This document shows positions 11,507-24,415 of a stretch of 64,000 nucleotides of DNA, piece after piece. A model generated the notes under the pieces. The model made no database searches. It was not told the DNA's origin and worked only from the letters and a program-made list of their open reading frames with translations. The first letter of the stretch is position 1. Each line of letters starts with the position of its first letter. The position numbers were made by a program, and so were the translations under genes. This stretch comes from Prochilodus magdalenae (taxonomy: Eukaryota > Chordata > Actinopteri > Characiformes > Prochilodontidae): positions 285,501-349,500 of the forward strand of contig JAMWET010000041.1 of NCBI GenBank assembly GCA_024036415.1, given 5' to 3'.

Positions 11507-14500
11507 TCAGATTTCTCCCTGTGCATGTTGCATATAGTGCATTTGCAATTCTAGTTCCCCGGGTAACGTGCATCCACAGACCATGCAAGGAAACCGGCGA
11601 TCTGTTCCAAACAGGACTTGACTGCCGGGTTTGTGTGGTTCTGTTCGTTGGGTTAAATGCGATGAGGGCAGGGCCTGTGGAACGACTGGCCTCTCGCTCA
11701 CCATGCCCTGTGGAGTGAAGAAGATACCTTGAGCTGCCGCGCCTGTAAGCTGCCCGGCTACAGTATGCAGGGGGTGAGAGGCGGGCAAAGCCAGGGGAGA
11801 TGGCAAAGGGAGCGGTGGGGAGATGAACGGAGAGGTTTGGTTTAGCAGGATCTGAGGGCCTGAAACTATGGGAGATTGCTGTGTCCGCCCGGGTCCTTGC
11901 TGGACTGGCCCGTTGATTAAAGCCTGGGAAACAATAGGAGTTGCCTGGAAGCCCCATACAGTATTTCCGGGCCCAGGAGCAAACCGTGCTGCCCCAAATT
12001 GAATACTGATCGTTCCCAACTGGTTTGGCTGAGCCGCACCTTCCCAGGCAGACGCGATCTGGTTCTGTTGCTGCTGTGACTGATGAAACTGCTGTTGCTG
12101 TAGAAGCTGTAACTGTTGCTGCAACTGTTCCTGCTGCAGTTGCTGCAATGGTTGCTGGAGAAGCTGCATTTGCGGCGGTGGTTGCAGGACCAGCTGCAAC
12201 TGCTGCTGCTGTGAAGAGTGTTGCATGATATGCAGCTGTTGTGCCTCGATTTCGCTTGCAGGCTTTTCTGGTGCATTCTTAGGCCGTTCCACAGAAGTTC
12301 TGAAACTCCAAGTCTTACCACTGGACTCATCGGATGTTGGCCCTACGGATGAACTGGCCCGACCAGATGGCCGCTGTCCTTGCGGCTGGTCACTGTTAGT
12401 TTTGTCCAGTTCGTTACTCGCCTGCAACGAGTCATCAGCTGTTTTTAAGGCAAAATGAATTCTGTCCTTTACTGATGGAAGTTCAGCTTTAGTGTTCGGA
12501 ATTACGTCGGAGGAAACGGACCATTCATCTGGGGAATTCGAAGTCTTTGATACCGGCGAATGCATTCGCATATCCAGCGCCGACTCGTCTGCATTGCACG
12601 GTGATTTCGGCATCGCCGTTGGTGAACTTGCCCAGAAAGGAGCCTGTTGAGGCTTCTTTTGTTCGTGTTCATTTGCCACCTGTAACGGGCCAGAAGAGAA
12701 GCCCATGCTAGGTGCTAAAGCTGTGACACCGTTATCCTGTGTCGTACAGTTCTCCAGATGCTGCTTGGAAGCCCAGGCAGAATTCTGTTGCTGCTGCAGA
12801 CCATCCAGTTTGGGCAAGATTGGTTTCAGGTGCGGTGCAGTTTGCCAGTGCTGCTTCATATCATTTAACTGCTGCATCAGAGGCTTAATGTGTATTTGAC
12901 CTTGTTGCTGCAACTGAATAGTCCTGGCCTGGTTCTCCACCTGCCAGGACCTCAGCCGTGTTTGCTCAAGCACATCTGCCTCAGAGACAGAGGGTTGCCC
13001 CATCATATTTGACAACACTTGTTCCTGCAAAATCTGACCAGGATAAGTGGGCTGTTGCAGCGACATCGTCCTATTGATGTCTCCTGCCATCCTTGGCCAG
13101 CTTGAAATCCACCTGCTGTTCCTCCTGCCCCTGCCTCCAATGCCCCTCGTCCTCCCTCTCTGGGAGACAGCAAACGTAGCATAAGACTGGTTTAATGCTT
13201 GATGCTTACGTGCATGGATCTTTTGATGGACGAGGAGACTGCTGAGCCAGGGGAACGATTTATGGCACTCTTGGCAACGATGGGGCCTCTCCCCAGTGTG
13301 GGTGTTCAGGTGGTCCCGAAGCAGGTACGCTAAACCGAAACTCTTGTCACAGAGGTGGCACTTGTGGGGCTTCTCACCCGAGTGAGAGAGCATGTGGCGC
13401 TGCAGCTGGCTCTCATCGCTGTATCCTTTACGGCACTGGGTGCAGCGGAAAGGCTTCTGTTGGTGCAGTCTCTGATGAGTCTTCATGTTCTGAAGAAACG
13501 CAAAGTCCTTACCACAGTCTGGGCACTTGTATGGCTTCTTCCCGGAATGAATTATTAAGTGCTGCTGTAAGTAGCTGCTAAACCGGAACGACTTTTTGCA
13601 AATGTGGCACTGGTACCCCTTGTTGTGTATGCGCATGTGGAGCTCTAAAACGGAGCGGTAGCGAAAGCACTTTCCACAGTCCCTGCATTTCAGAGGTTTC
13701 TTCTCCGTTTGGTCCCCCCATTCCCCTCCTTCTGCCATGTTTTCAGTACTACCTGGCCTTGCTATGCTGAGAACCTCCCTTTTCAAAGGCGTCGATGTAA
13801 CCTGATGAGTCAACACATGGGACTGTAAGGTGGGCTCGTCCAAAAACTTGAGAGGACAATACGGACATGCATAGACCTGATCAGCTTGTTTGCCGTTACT
13901 CAGTTTTTCATATTCTGCCTCATGGATTAACATGTGCTCTCGGAGGTCAGCTGCTTTGTAAAACAGCCGCGGACACAGTGGACAGTTGCGTTGCTTCTCG
14001 GCTTCGTGGTTTGTGTTCTCTTTGCCTACCGTTCCTAAATCGTGATGATTTGGTGCCACGTCATGATTCGTGATACGCGTTACCGGACCAGCAAAGGCAG
14101 GGTTCTTCTTATGCTGGCGACAGTGTGCACGCATGTTTTGTGCAAAGGCGAATCTCTTGCCGCATTCTGAGCACCGGTACGGCTTCTGGCCGGTGTGCAG
14201 GTACTGATGCTGTTGCAAAAGGCTGCCGTATTTAAAGCTTTTGCCACAGATCTTGCATTGGTGAGGCCTTTCCTCCGTGTGCCTACGCCGATGGTCCTCC
14301 ATAAAGGAGCGGTGCCTGAAGACCATGCCGCAGTCTGGGCACTCATAAGGTTTGAGGGCAGCATGTGAGCGCTGGTGAATGTGTAGCGTCACGGCACACT
14401 GAAAGCCCTTGTTGCACTCAAGGCACCGGTAAGGACTGTCTAACGAATGGCTCTGCATGTGGGCATTGATGGACACTCTGTACTGGAACTCTTTGCGGCA

Positions 14501-16391
14501 CAGCGGGCAGCGGTAAGGCTTTTCCAGGTTTTGCTGACAAGCGTGAAGTCTATATCTGACCACTGATGCAAAACGATCGCCGCAGTGGTCGCAGTCAAGA
14601 CCCAGATCTTCTTTGAACGCCCTTCGCCTTCGTCTTCGTGAGGCCAGAGCAGGACGAGGAACACCGTTTCGCTTGTGTTCAGTGCGATGCTTGATGAGGC
14701 TGCTGCGATGCTGGAAGGTGAGGCCGCACTCTTTGCAGGTGAGCGAGGCCTGCTCATCCTGGTGCATGTGAAAGTGCCGATGTAGGTTGTACGTCTCCCG
14801 GCGAGTGAACGTCTTGCCGCAGTCGCGGCATTCCATGCTGCTCTTCTTTTGCTTCAGAGCAGCATCTGTCTCATGACCTTCTTCCTCCTCCTCCTCTTCC
14901 TCCTCCTCTCCCAGTCCCTCCTCTCCTTCTTCGGCTTCTTCTTCTCTCCCCTCTTCTCCTCCTTCTGGTTCTCCTTCCTCTTCTTCTGGAGTTTCATCTC
15001 CTTTCAGCTCGTCTCCCTCCTTCTCCTCATCGTCACAATCCATTTCTACGCTCACATCCGTGAATTCTTCTTCCTCGTCTTGGGCCAGGGAGCGTTTGTG
15101 TTCTACAGTATTCTCAGCATCTTCTGCATCTTCTGCAGGTTGGCCATCTTTTCCCACTTGGCTTGGTTCATGTCCTGCGCAAGAAATAAAAGACTGTGAG
15201 TGTTACTGCTCATAAAAGTATAACTACACATTCCAAGAAAAGACTATTCAGACCGTATAGACCAGTGGTCACCAATCTTATCCACAAAGGGCCGGTGTGG
15301 CTGCAGGTTTTCATTCCAACCAAACAGGAGCTCACCTGATTCTACTTGATTCATCAAGTGCTCAGCCTTCAGACCACAGATCACTTGATTTCCTGCTTGG
15401 TTGGAATGAAAACCTGCAGCCACACCGGCCCTTTGCGCATAAGATTGGTCACCCCTGGTATAGAAGCTCTGGACCTACAGTGCCAGTTAATGGTTTAGAC
15501 ACGGCTGCTAATAGAAGGTTTCCTCATTTGTAGCTTAATGCTTTAGAATAAAGGTCATCAAACTATAAAACAGCACTCAGAACTATGCAGTCCACCTTAA
15601 AAACCTCCAAAATGGAATTTTATAGGAAGATAAAACAGCTTTTTTAATCTTTGCAGTGGAGGTTAATATAGCAAGATTATTTCTAAGCAGGTTTGGACCA
15701 ACTCTATTGGTCTGTCCATCATGAATATCCACTATATGAACGGGGAACTAGACCTTATAAGCTGTGCAAGAAATTAAATATATATTAGAGGTGGAGATAT
15801 GGCAGGAATATAATACTGTGATCCACTAAGAGTATATGAGGTATATCAGCATACGTATCGTTTCGGACATGTTGAGTGTCAGCCGGTAGAGTCTTTAAGA
15901 TCATCTGCAACATCCATTTAGTTGGGTGTGTCTGTACATGGATCTACAGTTTCCAGCTGGACCAAGCGATATAATGCCATGCCTCCATCGTGACGATGGA
16001 TGAATGAGGGCAAACTCAGTGAAACTGCAACAGGGAATTCTGCCACGGTCAGCATAGTACAGCGGCCAGCGGAACATTCCATTAGTAGCTCTTTCCAAAC
16101 TGTATGTTCTACTTATGATAGATACACCATTACAGCATTGCCCCACCAGAAATCTAATGCCATCACCATGGCAACAATTACACAGCTGAGTGCCACCATC
16201 AGTTGCATAACTTACTGTCGCAGCACCCAATTCTGCACCGAAGGCGCCTTTTCTCTAATGTCAACATGCAAACGCAGCATGAACCGAACATGACACAGCA
16301 GTGGTGCTGTGCGTCCTATACCCATTTCATTATAAGAAGAATAAATAGAATAATTTGAATAAATAGAATATGAATAAATGAATGAATAAAT

Positions 16392-16444
<53 letters not shown>

Positions 16445-17738
16445 CACCACATAATAGGGATACTTCACATACAGGTATAGAGAACATACTGCTACTGCTA
16501 TGAATAATAAATAATATACAAGTATTGTTATTATTATTATTAAATGACTCATAGCATGAATAATAATTAACAATAAGGTGAGCACATCTCCCAATTTCGA
16601 CCCCAATTACAAACCTTTAGAAAACCATGTGAAGTCAATATGAATGGAAAAGCATAACGCATCTTACTCCCCTCTGTGATACGGCTCCCAGTGAAGCACC
16701 CGCTAGTCCAGAGACCCTCTCTAAGACCATCTGTGTCACTTAATGGTAGGTGGGTGTGGTGGGAGAGGAAGGTGATCCCTGATTATGTTGATTATATCTT
16801 ATTGATTTTATTTTCCTCTTCCTGCTGAGAATGCTGTTTTGAGGTGGCAGAAGTCATTATATTTTAAGATAACGGAAAATGAAATAACTATTTGAAAAAG
16901 GGGGAATTTTAAACTTTAGGTGACTTTAATAAATCACAGAATCCTGTATTTCTGCATGGCAGGTTTATTATTAGTGTTATTATTATTATTATATTATTAT
17001 TATGATTAGGGTTTTATAAATGCCCTGAATGCACAGATTTCTCAATGCAAACAATAATAAATAATAGTAAATGCAGATAATAAACATTGTGCTTTCTGTC
17101 TCTGCTTTCTATACAGAGCCCTCTAACCAGCTGCATCTCCGCGTGGTGTGGAGGACCACTGCAGTGCTTCTGACTGGAAGGATGTGAGGAGAGTGGTGAG
17201 AACAGCAGAGAAAATCTTTGGGACTTCCCTCCCCTCCATTCAGGACCTTGCACCTGTGCGCTCCAGAGTCCAGAGCCAGTAACACCATCAGTGACCCCTC
17301 ACATCCTCATTGAGGACTGTTTTCCCTGCTGGCCTCTGGAAAATGGTTCTACAGCATCCGGTGCAGGACCACCAGGTTCCACAACAGCCTTTTCCCCCTC
17401 TGGTCATCAGACTACTGAACTCTGAATTCTAATTATGCTGCTGTCCGGAGATTAGAGTTTTATACTGGACACCAGACCCTTTCATGCACTCATCCAACCC
17501 AATCTACCTCTTTCATCCTCTTTAATATTAATAGATATGTTACTCCATGCTGCTATATATTTAAGGGTATTAGATTTATATGGCAAATAAACTTCACATA
17601 CTATATATGTACTTTTAATTGTTTTTAATATTTTATTTTTAAAAAATATTTCTATTCCATTTTAACACAATAGCCAATCCTAACATTCAAAAATCATGCA
17701 TTATTATTATTATCATTACTATCACCATTATCATTAAC

Positions 17739-17779
<41 letters not shown>

Positions 17780-20512
17780 CATCATTAGTTGTAGTATTAG
17801 AAGTAGCAGTATTGTTAATAATGATCTAACTGATTAAAATTAATCTGTGTTAAGCACCGTTACCATGTGTATGGATGTTTACAGGATAACGGAGGCTATG
17901 ATAATTAATGTCGCATGTTTACAGTGATCATGATTCAAAGACAGAAGTACTGGTGGAGCAGCAGCTGTGAGTGACTGCTGTCAGTGTATCGGTGAATGTA
18001 AACAGACAACCCAGAAAGGCTTTTCCCTCTTTGCAGCGGCACATACAGGATGAGTCTAATACATCAGGACCATGCTACGGTAATCTTACACAGCAGTTTC
18101 TGAAGAGCTTACTCAGCACTTGTATACCTCCTGCTATACTTGGTCATCATTCTGTTCATTGTCCTGTTGAACAGAGACACCGGAGCTGGGCGGCAGGAGG
18201 ATTACTTACGAAGAGCAGTGAGAACTGAATCACTGTATTCAGCAAAGTGCTCTCTTACAGTACAGCCGTACGCTGAAACACCATGGGCAACTTCCTACAG
18301 CCAAAACAGGTTAGTTCATCCTCTAAAGAGAACAAACGAGTGTAGAGATATGCAGAGTTAAAGGCAAAATCCTGCCTTTAATTTTTCACCGTTTCATGAA
18401 ATGCTGACCTAGATTAATGAATTTTGCTGTGGTTCCTCTCTGCTATGAACCATAAAGCGGAGAAACACTTTTCTGACATCACCATGTCACACTATTCTCC
18501 ACCACAACGTTACTCCATCCGAGGTCCCTAATGTAGCGCAGTTAGCTAATGCATGCCACATAAAAGCTGGTCTATACAAAGTAGGCAAGTTAGTCAGTCA
18601 TTCAGCTAAACCGCTTAGTCCTACTGGGTCATGGGGGCCCTGGAGCCTTTCCCAGCTCTCTAAGGGGGGAAGCAGGATAGACCCTGGACAAGCCACCAGT
18701 CCAGCACAAGGGACGCAATACAGACATACACTTTCTCAGAGACACAGGCACACGCCCAAACACACATGCACACACAGGACCCCCAGATGCCTCGCCCGGG
18801 AATCTAACCCAGGCGCTTCTTGCTGGGAGGCGAAAGTGCGGCCCACTGCACCAGTTACATGTGTTAGAACTTGGTACTCATTTTCATGCTGGAAAAAAAA
18901 TGACCTGTCTCAGGAAAAATCTGAAAACAGGAAAATTCAGTATATGGGTGGGATGTAGCGTGTACAATAGTTTTCAACAAAAAGTTTAAAAATGTCCAGG
19001 CAGGTCATATATGGAGGTGGAGCCTGTTTATTTAGGTGATATTACAAAAAGCCTACTTATATACTCACATGCCTATTCAGTTTCTACAGCAGGTTAGCCC
19101 CGCCCATTCACACTGAAGTCCTCGAGAGTGTTTCATCCTGGACTGCTCTTTGAATAAGGCATAGCAGCCGGTCAAATACAGAAGCATTGGATATATATTA
19201 GTCTTAAAGGCACGCTAACATCTACACCATGATTGAGGAGGAATGTGTAAGATGGTGCAACCTGTCTAATTCATACTTGAGACAGCAGGGGCCAACATGA
19301 CTGCAGAACTGCACTGATTCATCTCAAAGCTACAGAAACTTGCATTCACCTCTTGGAGTACAAAGTGGTATTATGTGACAGGACAGGGCACGGTTAGCTG
19401 GTTAGCATGCTAACTCCAGTAGATATCTCCGCAACCTGTTACACAGGCAACTTTAATGTATTGTCAAAACTGTTATTTCTTCACATTCTGTGAAATTTTA
19501 GTTCATTTTGGAATGTTTTGAACTACACATTTTACATACCGCTCCTTTAATGCTAAGGCATATTGACAGATTGGAAAAAGAATGGTCTCTGGAACTTTTT
19601 AACTATGACAGTTTGGCACATAAACCCAAGCTCACTTTATAAGTGTCCCTGAATGTGACCCAAACTGACGATGGGGTAAATGGTATGCTCTGAAACTCCA
19701 ACAAAGCTTACATCAAGCTCTTACTTTAAAGAGCAAGGCAAAATGTCATATAGGCCCTTTAATCAAGACACTGCTGGTTCCAATAAAAAACACATGTACT
19801 GTGCAAAAATGTCTGCAAGTATCGCGATAAAGTGTATATCGACAGACCGTCCAGCCTTAAACTAAGTTGAATGAAACCTGATCCCATTAACTAGCTGCTG
19901 TTAACGTGTCCGTGGTGCTGAATGGAGAAGTAGCTGACTGGGCAAACAAGTAGGCACCCGTTAAAGTTATTAGGGCTGTGCAGACGCACAGTAACCACGG
20001 GCAGAGCGGTCAGGGTGGCTGGGTGGGTCATGTTACAGCACAACACAACACCAACACAGTAAAGAAGGAGCAGGAATCCAGCAGGCTGGGAAGGCTTTGT
20101 GCTCACCCGTGCTGGCTGTGTCTGATTTGTTACGAGGCGTCAAATCGCAATCCTCGTCCGTATCAGACCAAACGAGTTCAGATTGGTTGCGTTTGGAAGC
20201 GTCGCGGAGCTTCTGAGCAGCTTCACCGGGCGAAACCGAACCAGCCCGGCCGGAGTCTCTGGGTTCGCTGCTCAATGCAGGCTGTGCAGAGCTTGTATGG
20301 AGAGATGAATTGAGCACAGATGTAGCGCTACAGAGTCCTCCTCTCGAGGCTTTCACGCCTGCACTCCCCCCGCTCCGAGGCTGCGACTCGGGCTCCGCGG
20401 CCCCGCTGGCTGAAGGCTGGAGTTCCCCTTCTTCGCGCCGGTCTCCAGAGAGGACACGATGAACTAGCTGGCTATCCGCTCCCTTTTCGGGTTCGGGTCG
20501 TAAAGCGGCCAT
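11507..20512 (-). CDS. C2H2 zinc-finger protein with 17 fingers and Gln-rich tail
   Basis: Exon 1 is 20512-20107 (start MAALRPEPEK) and exon 2 is 15174-11507, ending in TGA. The donor GTGAGC at 20106 and the acceptor TTGCGCAG at 15175 join in phase 1 as SDTASTG-HEPSQV, giving 1357 residues. After a Glu-rich block (about residues 165-235) come 16 C2H2 fingers at about 250-790, including CRDCGKTF, CPDCGKDF and CQECHKSF. Next is a long low-complexity region with a Gln-rich core near 1125-1175, and then a single finger at the C-terminus with CMVCGCTL. Some linkers are canonical TGEKP/TGERP-like, which indicates DNA binding. The Gln-rich part may be an activation domain (inference). It is very probably a nuclear transcription factor. 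I do not recognise an orthologue. A GTG at 15157 inside the frame is not the start. Confidence 0.9.
15263..15457. mobile_element. Palindromic hAT-type MITE with target duplication
   Basis: The 195-bp element starts CAGTGGTCACCAATC and ends with the inverted form GATTGGTCACCCCTG. The two arms pair over about 65-70 bp with few mismatches. The flanks are GTATAGAC (15255-15262) and GTATAGAA (15458-15465), a 7/8 match expected for an hAT 8-bp duplication. There is no coding capacity. It could fold into a long hairpin in the pre-mRNA just upstream of exon 2. Confidence 0.92.
16395..16437. repeat. AT dinucleotide microsatellite
   Basis: This is a perfect alternating AT run in the intron of the second zinc-finger gene. 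Confidence 0.95.
17120..17440 (+). mobile_element. L2-like LINE 3' coding remnant
   Basis: The plus strand reads DVRRVVRTAEKIFGTSLPS followed by a stop and a shifted frame ending in PLVIRLLNSEF. This resembles the C-terminal segment after the reverse transcriptase in L2/CR1-like fish LINEs. It is short, 5'-truncated and frameshifted, hence dead. Confidence 0.7.
17690..17790. repeat. ATT trinucleotide microsatellite
   Basis: This imperfect ATT run is interrupted by ATC and ACC triplets. Confidence 0.9.
18595..18865. repeat. Dispersed repeat of a common fish type
   Basis: The order CAGCTAAACCGCTTAGTCC, TGGAGCCTTTCCCAGC, ACCCTGGACAAGCCACCAGT and an ACACACATGCACACAC-like stretch matches a very common fish interspersed repeat, which I recognise from its wording but cannot name with certainty. 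It is non-coding. Confidence 0.55.
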
Positions 20513-20690
20513 ATTTTACTGAGAGAGTCCCCTCTTCTCCCCCGTGACATCTTCTTCGCCCCCAGCGACGGTAACAGCGCCGCCTCTGCCTGCATGCCGC
20601 CACCTATAGAGCTGGAGTACAGCCGGTCCACAGGCCCCAGGTCCGGTCCATCGGTGCGGTGATAACTGGGCCCTAATTAGTCTATACTGT
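20513..20690 (-). promoter_or_regulatory. Probable promoter of the second zinc-finger gene
   Basis: GC-rich sequence with several CpG dinucleotides lies immediately upstream of the ATG at 20512 and ends where AT-rich tandem repeats begin. No TATA box is seen. The start site is unknown. Confidence 0.4.
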
Positions 20691-20774
20691 ACATATAAAG
20701 AGACACACTGACCTCTGGAGCCACACTGACCAAAGCTTCCTCAGGAAAACATGGACAAAGTACGGAGGCAGGTT

Positions 20775-22175
20775 TCCACTGAGACAGTAAATCATAATTA
20801 TGAGATACTAAGCCATAAATATGAGATACCAAGTCAAATTAGGAGATGTTAAGTTTTAGTTGAGATACTAAGTAATATTACGAGATTAATGAGACGTTGA
20901 GTCATAATTCATCTTTCAAAAGTCATATCATAATAAGATACCAAGTCAAATTATGAGATGCTAAGTCAAAATGAAAAAATTCAAAATCGTAATTTAGATG
21001 CAAAGCCATATTAAGATGTTACGTCATTACTATGAAGTACAATTATAATTATGCAACAGTAAGTTATATTAAAGAAATGTTGAGTCATAATTATGAGATA
21101 TCATGTCATAGCAAATAGATGCTAAGTCATAACGATGAGATCCAAAATCATAATTATTAGATGCAAAGCCATATTAAGATTTTAAGTCATTGTTATGATA
21201 TACAGTCATAATAATGTTGTTGTATTGTTGTATTATGAGACAGTAAGTTCTATTAATGAGAAGTAAAGTTATAATTGAGATACTACGTTATATTATGAGA
21301 TACTAAGTTATATTATGAGACAGTAAGTCATATTAATGAGATGTTGAGTCATAACTATAACATGCTAAGGCATAATTATAAGATACTAAGTCACATTTGT
21401 GAGAAAGTATGTAATAATTAAGAGAAAGTAAGTCATAATTAGGAGATACTACATCATAATGATGAGATCCAAAATCATTATTATGAAATGCAAAGCCATA
21501 TTAATAAGATGTTAGTTCATTATTATGATATAAAGTCATAATTATGAGACAGTAAGTTATATTAATGACTTTACTTTAAGTTTTAATTGAGATACTACGT
21601 TATATTATAAGACAGTAAGTCATATTAATTCATAATTATGAGATATCATGTCATGGCAAATAGATGCTAAGTTAACGATGAGATCCAAAATCATAATTAT
21701 TAGATGCAAAGCCATATTAAGATGTAAAGTCATTATTATGATTTACAGTCATAATAGTGAGACTGTAAGTTATATTAATAAGATGTTAAGTCACAATTAT
21801 GAAATATAAAGTTTGATATGAGATACAAAATTGTAATTATGAGATACTAAGTTGTATTATGAGACAGTAAGACATATTAATGAGATGTTAAGTCATAATT
21901 ATGAGATATCTAGTCATAATTATAACAGGCTTAGGCATAATTATAAGATACTAAATCACATTTGTGAGAAAGTACGTAATAATTAAGAGAAGTCGTAATT
22001 AAGAGATACCAGGTCAAATTATGAGATACTACATTATAATGATGAGATCCAAAATCATTATTATGAAATGCAAAGCCATATTAATAAGATGTTAGGTCAT
22101 TATTATGATATAAAGTCATAATTATGAGACAGTAAGTTATATTAAAGAGATGCCAAGCATAATTATGAGAAAATA
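20775..22175. repeat. AT-rich minisatellite, roughly 21-bp unit
   Basis: Variants of GAGATACTAAGTCATAATTA are repeated for about 1.4 kb, with recurrent subtypes (GAGACAGTAAGTTATATTAA, GAGATCCAAAATCATAATTA, GAGATGCAAAGCCATATTAA). Subtypes recur in the same order at about 21.1, 21.5, 21.7 and 22.05 kb, which indicates higher-order duplication. It lies just upstream of the second zinc-finger gene. Confidence 0.9.
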
Positions 22176-22414
22176 ATAATGACACATTAGGTCAAACGAC
22201 TGCCATCATTTTTAAAGCATAGCGGTAATTTTACCTAGCGATGGCCATGATTGATCAAGAGCGTTTTCTCCAACACCCTGAGTTATTTAGGTTCTGTGCT
22301 CCCTGATTAAAGTGTTTTGAGAAATCCTAGGAGCCCTCAGAGATCTTCTAGCTGGGTAAACAGGCTCCGCTTTAAACACTGATCAGCCACCTTAATGTAT
22401 ATACACTCTAAATC

Positions 22415-23108
22415 CAACTTATCAGCTCCACTTACCACACAGGTGCACCTTCTAAATTAACAGATTGTAGTCCATCTTTGTTATTCCTCCTTTGCCCTGT
22501 TCTTTAATAGTCAGGACCCCCACAGGACCACCACAGAGCAGGTATTATGTGGGTGGTGGATCATTCTCAGCACTGCAGTGACGCTGACGTGGTACTGTGT
22601 TAGTATGTGTTGTGCTGGTGTGAGTGGATCAGCCCAGTGCTGCTGAACACCTCAGTGTTGCTGCTGGGCTGACAACTGTCCAACAACCAAAACTATCCAG
22701 CCAACAGCGTCCTGTGACCACAGATAAAGGACTATAGGATGACCAACACACACTGTGCAGCAGCAGATGAGCTACCGTCTCTGACTGTACATCTACAAGG
22801 TGGAGCAGCAAGGTAGGAGTGTCTAATAGAGTGGACAGTGAGTGGACACAGTGTTCAAACACTCCAACCCTGCCGTGTCTGATCCACTCACACCAGCACA
22901 ACACACACTAACACCACCACCATCACGTCAGTGTCAGCGCAGTGCTGAGAATGATCCTCCACCCACATAATACCTGCCCTGTGAATGTCCTTACCAATGA
23001 AGAACAGGGTAACAAAGTATACAAAGAATCAGATGGACTGCGGTCTGTAACTGTAGTACTAGAAGGTGCTCCTATATGGTCAATGGAGCTGAGAAAATGG
23101 ACACTGGG
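22415..23108. mobile_element. Long-TIR MITE, the most complete copy in the window
   Basis: The left end reads TCAGCTCCACTTACCACACA and is followed by GGTGCACCTTCT. The right end carries the inverted form, AGAAGGTGCTCC followed by TATATGGTCAATGGAGCTGA. Inverted similarity extends inward to GTAGTCCATC / AGATGGACTGC. The interior is itself partly palindromic (GGATCATTCTCAGCACTGC versus GCAGTGCTGAGAATGATCC). There is no open frame of note, so it is non-autonomous. The exact ends are approximate. Confidence 0.85.
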
Positions 23109-24250
23109 TGTAGAAGAAGGTGGCTAACGCAGCTAACGTTTGACCCTCATTGTATTTAAAAACTTTTATTCTGAAACTTAGGAAAATCATCCCATCTATG
23201 CTGAAGGTGTGCAAGTTATCAGTGTGCAATCCTAGTCACAATGCCAGGATGCCAGGACCTGCCAACATGTCATCTAACATATAAACCACATCTCACCGTT
23301 TCAAAACTACACTGCTGTAAAGGACAGGAAGCTGGATAAATTGGCATATCTCTTTTATTAATGCATGTTCATATTCAGACACACCTTGCCAGTAAAAGTC
23401 CTTTTAATGTACATGGTATAAATTTCGCAAAAGATATCCACCACTCTATAGAAGCTACCTTGCATGGCATGCACAGAATAGATTATCAACATGACGTGGT
23501 TGTTCAGTTAAAAAGGTTTCCTTTGAGTCTAAGAATTCAAGTGCATTATGTACTCATTACAGAGCATTTAGATAAATTATCATAGACAGTATCAATTATC
23601 CTTCAGCACCAAGTATTTACTTCTTGTTCCTGGAAGAAAGATGCTCCGTTCACTTTACCCCAACAGGTTCTGCTAAAACAGGACCACTCCCTTAATATTA
23701 CAATCATTAAACAAACATAGGCATGTATATTTAAATATAGTAAGTAGTCAAAAGGAAATCAGCAATAATTTACTGGGTGCCAACTAAGAATACACACAGG
23801 TCTGTTCAGGTATTAGGCGTTAGGGTCATTCCATGTCAAATAACCTGAGGAATGGAGGCTTCGGCGCACAATATCGATCTTATGGAAACTGCGTATGCGC
23901 AGGGCTGCAACTACTGAATTTAAAAATATTCTATCGAATATTATCTCAAATATTTAAATGTTCTATAAGAACAAGAAAAGGGTCAAGACATTACAGTTTA
24001 ATGACTGAATGGAACAAATGTTATTTCTATTATTATTATTATTCATAAACAAACTTCCATTTATTTAAGTTTCTGTTAATAGGCCTTTAAGTAGATGTTT
24101 AGGAGATTAAAAATAAAATTAATAAGATTAAAAAGATAACCAAAATGAAGCGGCATTTCCAAAAATGGAACAAAAAAATTATGAAATGAACATTTTATAA
24201 AAAGAAAATTGCTCATCAGATAATTAGTGCAAAAAGATTTCATCTGTGAA

Positions 24251-24415
24251 CAGGGCTGCCCAAACCTGGTCTTGGAGAGTTCATATCCAACACACCTGGA
24301 TCTAGTATTGGGGTGCCCTGGAGGCCTTTACTGCCCGGATCAGGCATGCTACATTCAGGTTGGCACTAAACTCTGCAGGATAGGAGATCTCCAGGACCAG
24401 GATTTTACAATCCTG
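24251..24415. mobile_element. Short hAT-like MITE
   Basis: The left end CAGGGCTGCCCAAACCTGG pairs imperfectly with the right end CCAGGATTTTACAATCCTG, and the shared CCTGGTC-TGGAGA core is clear in inverted orientation. The flanking octamers TCTGTGAA and TCTCTAAA are only partly alike, consistent with an old insertion. Confidence 0.7.

Larger units (their letters stand above)
15175..20106 (-). other. Intron 1 of the second zinc-finger gene
   Basis: This 4.9-kb intron is bounded by a donor at 20106 and an acceptor at 15175. It contains a palindromic hAT MITE 89 bp from the acceptor, AT and ATT microsatellites, an L2-like LINE tail at 17.1-17.4 kb and a dispersed repeat at 18.6-18.9 kb. One plus-strand open segment near 18.1-18.36 kb has a hydrophobic stretch but no other support. 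Confidence 0.75.

Noticed and set aside
15155..15157. GTG at 15157 as start of the second zinc-finger protein
   Set aside because: A splice acceptor lies 18 bp upstream, and joining to the exon at 20107-20512 gives a proper ATG start in the same frame.
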